From contig JAEERB010000142.1 of NCBI GenBank assembly GCA_016285615.1, positions 1 through 5,944 on the forward strand: a DNA stretch of 5,944 nucleotides. The letters are read 5' to 3'. Both the position numbers and the translations under genes were made by a program. Each line of letters opens with the position of its first letter. The first letter of the stretch is position 1. Shown here piece by piece: positions 1 to 5,944 of the stretch. Source of the DNA: Bacteroidales bacterium (lineage in GTDB: Bacteria > Bacteroidota > Bacteroidia > Bacteroidales > WCHB1-69). Below the pieces are notes generated by a model. The model ran no database searches. It was given only the letters and a program-made list of their open reading frames with translations, and had not been told where the DNA came from.

Positions 1-972
1 ATGAAGCCGATGATGCGCGAGCAGATGATGGTTGACGAGGTGCAACGCAGCATTACAGAAAACACCACCATCACCCCTACGGAGGTGAAGAAATTCTTTG
101 AGAATATTCCTTACGACAGTCTGCCGACGATTGCCGCCACCTACGAATTTGGCCATATTGTCAAGACTCCCCATGTAAGCGAGACAGAGATTGCCGCCAT
201 CAAGCAGCGCTTGAACGAATACCGCGAACGCGTGCTGCGTGGCGAGAAATTCTCCATGCTGGCGCGCCTCTATTCCGACGACCCCGGTAGTGCCTCCAAA
301 GGCGGAAACTTAGGTTTTGTGGAAAAAGGAACCCTCTATCCCGAATTTGAAGCGGCCGCCTTCAACTTGAAGACTGGTGAGATTTCGCCCGTCATCCAAA
401 CCAAAGCCGGTTACCATATTATCCAGATGATTGAGCGCCGCGGCGACCGCATCAACGTATCGCACATTCTGCTGCAGCCCAAGCCCTCGACCGAGGCGCA
501 GGTTGAAGCCATTGAATATTTGGATAGCGTACGCAAAGTTATCATCGACAACAAGATGAATTTCAGCGATGCCGCTTTCAAGTTCTCTGATGATATGAAC
601 AAAAATAGCGGTGGCTGGGTTGTTAATCCTTACACAGGCTCCAACAAATTTGAAAAGGAAGCCATTGACCAAACTACTTTCGTCACCTTGTCGAAACTGA
701 TCCCGGGTGAATACTCCGACCCCTCACCCTACGTGAACGACGCTGGCAACATGTGCTACCGTCTGCTTTACCTCAAAACCAAGACACCTCCTCACAAGCC
801 CAATTTGATTGAAGATTACGACATGATTAAAAATGCAGCTATCGAATCGAAAAAAGAAGAGGTGATTGACAAGTGGGTAGAGGAAAAAGTACAAGTTACC
901 AGTATTAAGATCACTGGAGAATACAAGAATTGTCCGTTTGTTTCCAAATGGAAAATACCTAATATAGAATAA
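1..972 (+). CDS. SurA/PpiC-type periplasmic peptidyl-prolyl cis-trans isomerase (C-terminal part)
   Basis: Parvulin-type prolyl isomerase and chaperone, expected in the periplasm to help fold outer-membrane proteins. The visible 323 residues start inside the SurA N-terminal helical region (about 1-40, with a typical 'TPTEVKKFF' segment). A first parvulin domain follows at about 47-148, with FGHIV, the loop YSDDPGSASKGGNLGFV (91-107), a PEFE segment and the terminal GYHIIQM strand. A second, more divergent parvulin domain lies at about 152-262 (SHILL, then FSDDMNKNSGGWV), and a basic/acidic helical tail closes the protein. SurA-like proteins of this phylum are usually around 450 residues, so roughly 130 residues including the signal peptide lie left of the window. 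The ATG at base 1 is therefore probably an internal Met, not the start. The gene ends 11 nt before the MoxR gene, which suggests one transcript. Family assignment is firm; the exact orthologue (SurA versus a paralogous PpiC protein) is not. Confidence 0.9.
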   Translation: MKPMMREQMMVDEVQRSITENTTITPTEVKKFFENIPYDSLPTIAATYEFGHIVKTPHVSETEIAAIKQRLNEYRERVLRGEKFSMLARLYSDDPGSASKGGNLGFVEKGTLYPEFEAAAFNLKTGEISPVIQTKAGYHIIQMIERRGDRINVSHILLQPKPSTEAQVEAIEYLDSVRKVIIDNKMNFSDAAFKFSDDMNKNSGGWVVNPYTGSNKFEKEAIDQTTFVTLSKLIPGEYSDPSPYVNDAGNMCYRLLYLKTKTPPHKPNLIEDYDMIKNAAIESKKEEVIDKWVEEKVQVTSIKITGEYKNCPFVSKWKIPNIE

Positions 973-975
973 ATT

Positions 976-983
976 AAAGGAAG
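976..983 (+). promoter_or_regulatory. possible purine-rich ribosome binding site for the MoxR gene
   Basis: The 11-nt spacer between the isomerase stop and the MoxR ATG contains AAAGGAAG directly abutting the start codon. It resembles a Shine-Dalgarno sequence, but the AAGG core is only about 3 nt from the ATG, closer than usual. Bacteroidota translate many genes without a strong SD, so this may just be a purine-rich leader. It supports the ATG at 984 as the start. Confidence 0.35.
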
Positions 984-1958
<975 letters not shown>

Positions 1959-2020
1959 CCTTTTCTTTTACACAATAATAAGCGCCCAAACTCGTTTTTT
2001 TAACCGTATTAAATCACACA
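1959..2020 (+). other. 62-nt AT-rich spacer between MoxR and sensor kinase genes
   Basis: The spacer is T-rich on its left and has a run of seven T at about 1995-2001. I find no stem of useful length in front of the T-run, so it is not a convincing intrinsic terminator. I also see no match to the Bacteroidota promoter pattern TAnnTTTG near the kinase start. The last 15 nt are A/C-rich without a Shine-Dalgarno, as is common for leaders in this phylum. It may be read through as part of an operon or may hold a weak promoter that I cannot recognise. Confidence 0.4.
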
Positions 2021-3532
2021 ATGGAACTTTACAGTAATAAAAAACGATGGAAATGGCTGCTTTTTTTCTCGGCATGTATTGTCTTTGCCATCACCATCTA
2101 CTACTCCAACATTCTGCTCAACGACATTGCCAATGAAGAGCGCAAGAAGGTCAGCCTGTGGGCAGATGCCATTAGCTACAAGGCTGATTTAGTTGCACAT
2201 ACAGACCATTTTTTCGATAATATCCGTACCGAAGAAGGAAAACGGGCGGCCTTGCTGGTTAGAGCCTTCCAAAAGGTCAACGAAGCCGGACTCAACGAAG
2301 ACATCACCTTCTACATCGATTTTATTTCAGCCAATGCGACTATTCCCACCATCGTTACCAACGAGAAGGGCGACATCAACTATAAGGTAAATGTGGACGA
2401 CGATGTGGCACAAATGAGCAATATTGCCGAGTTGGGCGAGCGCAAAGCGGAATACGACAGTTTGAAAATTGAGTACTACCGTCACGAGTACAACTACGTA
2501 TATTACAAGGAATCACAGATTTACACCAATCTACACTTGGTCATTGACAACCTCATCCAATCGTTTTTCCAAGAAGTTGTAATCAACACGGCCTCAGTGC
2601 CCGTCATTGTGACCGACAGCACTGGGCACAATGTCATCACATTCGGTAATATTGACTCGGCCAAATTCCAATCGCCACAGATGGTGTCGGAGATGATTGC
2701 CGACATGCGAAACGAAAACACGCCCATCAAGATTGACCTGCCCGAGGCCGGCACCTGCTACGTCTTCTATCGGGAATCGCCCGTGCTCACCAGATTACGT
2801 TATTTCCCTTACATCCAGTTCTTTATCATCTTTGTATTTCTGGTTGTTGCCTATTTGCTTTTCAGTGTAGCCCGTCGTTCTGAGCAGAACCAAGTGTGGT
2901 TAGGCATGTCGAAAGAGACAGCCCACCAGTTGGGCACCCCCATTTCATCGCTCATGGCATGGAACGAACTACTTAAGAACCAAGACGTTGACCAGACCAT
3001 CATCAGCGAAATCGACAAGGATGTGCATCGGCTGGAAACCATCGCACAACGTTTCTCCAAAATCGGCTCTGTACCCGAGTTGAAGGACGAAAACCTCATC
3101 CAAATTCTACACGACTTCATCGGCTACTTGCAAACGCGCATCTCGGCCAAAGTCAAGATTACCCTATTGCCGCCGCCAGAGCCTGAAATCACACTTCCCT
3201 TGAACCGCTATCTCTTTGAGTGGGTGATTGAAAACCTGTGCAAGAACTCGGTTGATGCCATGGATGGCGACGGACAAATCACCATCAGCATCCAAACCGA
3301 AAAAGAGAAAGTTCATATTGACGTGGCCGATACTGGCAAGGGCATGCCCAACAACAAGAAGCGCACCATCTTCAAGCCCGGTTACACCTCAAAAAGTCGC
3401 GGCTGGGGTTTGGGACTCACTTTGGCGAAACGTATCATCAAGGAATACCACAAAGGGAAACTCTTTGTCAAATCGACCGCGCCCGGCAAAGGCACCGTCA
3501 TGCGCATCACGCTTAACAAAAGTCGGAACTAA
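2021..3532 (+). CDS. membrane-bound sensor histidine kinase
   Basis: Complete 503-residue inner-membrane sensor kinase that should autophosphorylate a histidine and pass the phosphate to a response regulator; no regulator is encoded in the window. A positively charged start (KKRWKW) leads into TM1 at about 11-30. An extracytoplasmic sensor region covers about 35-262, TM2 is at about 264-284, and the cytoplasmic kinase core follows. The H box is KETAHQLGTPISS, with His302 as the likely phospho-acceptor and Gln303 where most kinases have Glu. The N box is ENLCKNSVDAM (404-414), G1 is DTGKGM (437-442), the F-box region is TIFKPGYTSK, and G2 is GWGLGL (461-466), so the ATPase domain is complete. 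There is no HAMP or PAS domain between TM2 and the H box. The sensor region holds two similar segments, IPTIVTNEKG and VPVIVTDSTG, suggesting a duplicated PAS/Cache-like fold. The signal sensed is unknown. The stop codon overlaps that of the convergent ligase gene. Confidence 0.93.
   Translation: MELYSNKKRWKWLLFFSACIVFAITIYYSNILLNDIANEERKKVSLWADAISYKADLVAHTDHFFDNIRTEEGKRAALLVRAFQKVNEAGLNEDITFYIDFISANATIPTIVTNEKGDINYKVNVDDDVAQMSNIAELGERKAEYDSLKIEYYRHEYNYVYYKESQIYTNLHLVIDNLIQSFFQEVVINTASVPVIVTDSTGHNVITFGNIDSAKFQSPQMVSEMIADMRNENTPIKIDLPEAGTCYVFYRESPVLTRLRYFPYIQFFIIFVFLVVAYLLFSVARRSEQNQVWLGMSKETAHQLGTPISSLMAWNELLKNQDVDQTIISEIDKDVHRLETIAQRFSKIGSVPELKDENLIQILHDFIGYLQTRISAKVKITLLPPPEPEITLPLNRYLFEWVIENLCKNSVDAMDGDGQITISIQTEKEKVHIDVADTGKGMPNNKKRTIFKPGYTSKSRGWGLGLTLAKRIIKEYHKGKLFVKSTAPGKGTVMRITLNKSRN
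3529..3532. other. convergent overlap of two stop codons
   Basis: The kinase gene ends with TAA at 3530-3532 on the + strand. The ligase gene ends with TAG, read on the - strand from 3531 to 3529. The two reading frames share these bases tail to tail. No hairpin with a T-run is visible on either strand in the flanking 60 nt, so each transcript probably runs into the other gene. Confidence 0.9.
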
Positions 3533-4914
3533 TATTCGTATTTCTGCACTTTTTCCTTAAAGCAGCGACCTCTCTCCTCAAAATTCTTGAACCTGTCGTA
3601 GCTTGAAGCGGCGGGCGAAAGCAGACATATTTTATTCTTGGCCGTATTCTGGTAGGCGTATGCCACAATCTTATCGAAATTGTCTTCAATCATAAAACTT
3701 TCCGGCAACGGACGACCTTGTTTCTTCCACTCCTTCAAGATACGCTTGCCTGCCGGGCCCATGAAGACCACATTTCGAATGGGATTCTCATACAAAAAAT
3801 CGATAAGCGGCTGATAATCAATACCGCGATCGAAGCCGCCGATAATCAGCGTATCCACTTTGCGCAACGAGTTAACAGCTGCAATGGTTGCCTCGGGAAT
3901 GGTTGAGATACTGTCGTTGTAGAAGGAAATGTCGCGGAACTTGCCTACAAACTCGATGCGGTGCTCCAACCCCTTGAAATCCTTGAGCGCATTCAGGATG
4001 GCGGCATCTTCTACAGGGCGAGTTTTGCATGCCAAGATGGCGGCCATAATGTTGTAGTAGTTGTGCGCACCAGGCAGATGATTGAAGTCGGCCAACTCAT
4101 ACTGATTGGTAATCTTACGATTGCTAACCAAGATGATTTCGGTATCATGGCTGTAAGCGCCGTCGGCCAGGACAGTCTGACGACTGAACGGATAGAAGCG
4201 GCGTTGGTACTGATGCGACTTCAGCAATTCCACAATATATTGATTATCGGAGTTATAGATAAGCACATCTTGCTCATTCTGATAAACCGTAATATTTAAT
4301 TTGGCTAATTGATAATTGCTGAAAGAGTTGAAATGATCGAGATGCTCTTGGAACATATTCAACAGGATAGCCACGTGCGGCGAAGCGGTAACATACTCAA
4401 GTTGGTGCGCCGACAGTTCGGCAACGATGGTTGTATCGTCATTTATCTTGTCGATGATATCGAAGAACGGAACGCCGATATTGCCTGCCAACAGCGTATT
4501 GCCGAGGGTGTGGTTGAGGATATGGTAAATCAGCGAAGATGTTGTGCTTTTTCCTTTGGTGCCCGTCACTCCTATCATTTGAGCGCCGAAGGCGCGGATA
4601 AAAAGGTCTGTTTGCGATGTAATCTTCTGAGGAACAATAAAATAATCGAGTCTAGTAAGATTAACGCCTGGGGTTTTCAAAATCAAATCATAATCGTTCA
4701 GATGGCGGTCGTATTCTTGACCTAACACGAAAGAAAGATTTTTATCCTCTTGATATTCATCTACTTTCAGATTCTCATTACCATCCGCAATGGTCAATGG
4801 TTGATTGGGAAAATATTTACGAATAAAATGATAGGATGAAATGCCTTCTTTTCCAAAGCCCAGAATCACGATTTTCTTATCCTTCAGGGCGTCAATAATC
4901 AGCTCTTTCTTCAT
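3529..4914 (-). CDS. MurD-like Mur ligase, possibly MurD2-type (UDP-MurNAc-L-Ala--glutamate ligase)
   Basis: Complete 461-residue cytoplasmic ATP-dependent Mur ligase; E. coli MurD is 438. An N-terminal UDP-binding fold carries GFGKEG (19-24), followed by the central ATPase domain with P-loop GVTGTKGKSTT (115-125, Lys122). Next come GNIGVPF, ELSAHQLE (Glu166), the FQEHLDHF segment (His191), Lys205 at the position of the carbamylated lysine, and GAHNYYN. The C-terminal domain starts near HRIEFVG (318-324) and ends with LSPAASSYDRFKNFEERG, whose Ser438 and Phe445 match MurD residues near the D-Glu pocket. The MurD motif DSKATN is here DSISTI (334-339), and GG-x-x-K becomes GGFDRG (359-364). Both differences recall MurD2, which adds L-Glu and needs the MurL epimerase. 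General MurD is the alternative, and a second, canonical MurD may exist elsewhere. The start lies 10 nt after the lepA stop with no clear Shine-Dalgarno. No symbol is given because the substrate is uncertain. Confidence 0.88.
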   Translation of the reverse strand: MKKELIIDALKDKKIVILGFGKEGISSYHFIRKYFPNQPLTIADGNENLKVDEYQEDKNLSFVLGQEYDRHLNDYDLILKTPGVNLTRLDYFIVPQKITSQTDLFIRAFGAQMIGVTGTKGKSTTSSLIYHILNHTLGNTLLAGNIGVPFFDIIDKINDDTTIVAELSAHQLEYVTASPHVAILLNMFQEHLDHFNSFSNYQLAKLNITVYQNEQDVLIYNSDNQYIVELLKSHQYQRRFYPFSRQTVLADGAYSHDTEIILVSNRKITNQYELADFNHLPGAHNYYNIMAAILACKTRPVEDAAILNALKDFKGLEHRIEFVGKFRDISFYNDSISTIPEATIAAVNSLRKVDTLIIGGFDRGIDYQPLIDFLYENPIRNVVFMGPAGKRILKEWKKQGRPLPESFMIEDNFDKIVAYAYQNTAKNKICLLSPAASSYDRFKNFEERGRCFKEKVQKYEY

Positions 4915-4924
4915 AACAGAGAAA

Positions 4925-5944
4925 TTAATCGAGTTTTAAGACAGCGAGGAAGGCCGACTGGGGCACTTCCACATTGCCTACTTGTCGCATTCTTTTCTTA
5001 CCTTGTTTCTGTTTCTCAAGCAGTTTGCGCTTACGGGTGATGTCACCGCCGTAGCACTTGGCTGTCACATCCTTACGCACTGCCTTGATCGTTTCACGAG
5101 CAATAATCTTTGAGCCGATGGCAGCTTGGATAGCGATGTCAAACTGCTGACGAGGAATCAGTTCTTTCAGTTTCTCGCAGATGCGGCGACCAAAGCCGTA
5201 GGCGTTGTTCACGTGTGTCAACGACGAGAGCGCATCTACCGACTCGCCATTGAGGAGGATATCCAGTTTAACGAGTTGGGCAGGCTTGTAGTTTGAAATA
5301 TGGTAATCGAATGAGGCATAGCCTTTTGAGATACTTTTCAGTTTGTCGTAAAAGTCGAACACAATCTCGCCGAGCGGCAGGTCGAAGGTCAGTTCCACAC
5401 GATTGGCAGCGATATAGACTTGATTCAGCAGAGTGCCACGCTTGTCGAGACAGAGTTTCATGATTGGGCCGATATAGTCGGCTTTGCTGATGATTTGTGC
5501 GCGGATGAACGGTTCTTCCACATGGTCGATGACGTTCGGTGAAGGCATTCCAGACGGGTTATGAACCTCAATCATTTCGCGTTTGGTTGTCATCACCTTG
5601 TACGACACATTAGGAACGGTAGCGATGACATCCATATTAAACTCTCTATCAAGGCGTTCCTGCACAATTTCCATGTGTAGCAATCCGAGGAAGCCGCAGC
5701 GGAAGCCGAAGCCGAGGGCGGCTGATGACTCAGGCACGAAGGTCAGTGAGGCGTCATTGAGTTGCAGTTTTTCGAGCGAAGCGCGCAACTCCTCGTAGTC
5801 ATCGGCATCCACGGGATAGACACCGGCGAAGAGCATAGGCTTCACCTCTTCAAAGCCGGCCACTGCCTCTTGGCAAGGTCTGTTGACATGCGTAATTGTA
5901 TCACCCACACGCACTTCCGTTGAAGTCTTGATACCCGAAATGAT
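4925..5944 (-). CDS. lepA: translation elongation factor 4 LepA (C-terminal part)
   Basis: Ribosome-associated GTPase related to EF-G that acts on stalled or mispositioned ribosomes (back-translocation and a reported role in initiation). The window holds the last 339 residues of about 595-600. The frame is open to the right edge and begins [16 protein letters not shown], the end of domain II; the G domain and its GTP motifs lie outside. Domain III follows at about 35-125, with the strongly conserved SLNDAS-like LQLNDAS and [21 protein letters not shown]. An EF-G-C-like domain with LDFDRL-type [19 protein letters not shown] comes next, then the LepA-specific C-terminal domain with [24 protein letters not shown] and [25 protein letters not shown]. 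The GTG at 5912-5914 is an internal Val, not a start. The stop (TAA at 4927-4925) lies 10 nt before the Mur ligase start, so the two are likely cotranscribed, with the promoter right of the window. Confidence 0.97.
   Translation of the reverse strand: MISGIKTSTEVRVGDTITHVNRPCQEAVAGFEEVKPMLFAGVYPVDADDYEELRASLEKLQLNDASLTFVPESSAALGFGFRCGFLGLLHMEIVQERLDREFNMDVIATVPNVSYKVMTTKREMIEVHNPSGMPSPNVIDHVEEPFIRAQIISKADYIGPIMKLCLDKRGTLLNQVYIAANRVELTFDLPLGEIVFDFYDKLKSISKGYASFDYHISNYKPAQLVKLDILLNGESVDALSSLTHVNNAYGFGRRICEKLKELIPRQQFDIAIQAAIGSKIIARETIKAVRKDVTAKCYGGDITRKRKLLEKQKQGKKRMRQVGNVEVPQSAFLAVLKLD

Noticed and set aside
1..3. ATG at the first base as the true start of the isomerase gene
   Set aside because: The protein begins in the middle of the SurA N-terminal region and lacks a signal peptide; family members have roughly 130 more residues upstream. 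The ATG coincides with the window edge.
3500..3507. 8-bp palindrome ATGCGCAT near the end of the kinase gene
   Set aside because: It is inside coding sequence, does not extend further, has no loop or T-run and is short enough to occur by chance.
3961..4725. Two open frames of 112 and 138 codons on the + strand opposite the Mur ligase
   Set aside because: They lie wholly antisense to a well-supported ligase, resemble no family I know and have composition expected of shadow frames.
5912..5914. GTG as a start codon for a short LepA
   Set aside because: The frame stays open to the window edge and the ten codons before it ([10 protein letters not shown]) match LepA domain II, so this is an internal valine.

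Overview
The window looks like chromosomal DNA of a Bacteroidota (probably Bacteroidales-like) bacterium. This rests on the style of the proteins (a tandem-parvulin SurA-like chaperone, a histidine kinase with an ETAHQLGTP H box, a MoxR ATPase) and on AT-rich leaders with weak or absent Shine-Dalgarno sequences. Base composition is near balanced and similar in all genes. I see no mobile element, tRNA, rRNA, CRISPR array or long non-coding stretch. The assignment is from recognition of families, not from a database search.

Layout: three genes run left to right on the + strand, namely the C-terminal part of a periplasmic SurA/PpiC-type prolyl isomerase (cut by the left edge), a complete MoxR-family AAA+ ATPase 11 nt downstream, and, after a 62-nt gap, a complete membrane-bound sensor histidine kinase. 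Two genes run on the - strand from the right edge: the C-terminal ~339 residues of the translation GTPase LepA/EF4 (cut by the right edge), then 10 nt later a complete MurD-like Mur ligase. The two groups meet tail to tail, and the kinase and ligase stop codons overlap with no room for a terminator between them.

The + strand group has an envelope theme: outer-membrane/periplasmic protein folding (SurA-like), a MoxR chaperone-type ATPase, and an envelope-spanning sensor. No response regulator and no DUF58/VWA partner of MoxR is present within the window. The - strand pair joins translation (LepA) to a peptidoglycan-type ligase.

The most interesting item is the Mur ligase. It keeps the ATP-binding and catalytic residues of MurD but has lost the DSKATN motif, where Lys and Thr contact D-glutamate (here DSIST), and has GGFDRG where MurD has a GG-x-x-K motif. 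These features recall the MurD2 type that adds L-glutamate rather than D-glutamate. Apart from this, the region reads as ordinary core-genome sequence, and I see no evidence of a new multi-gene system.
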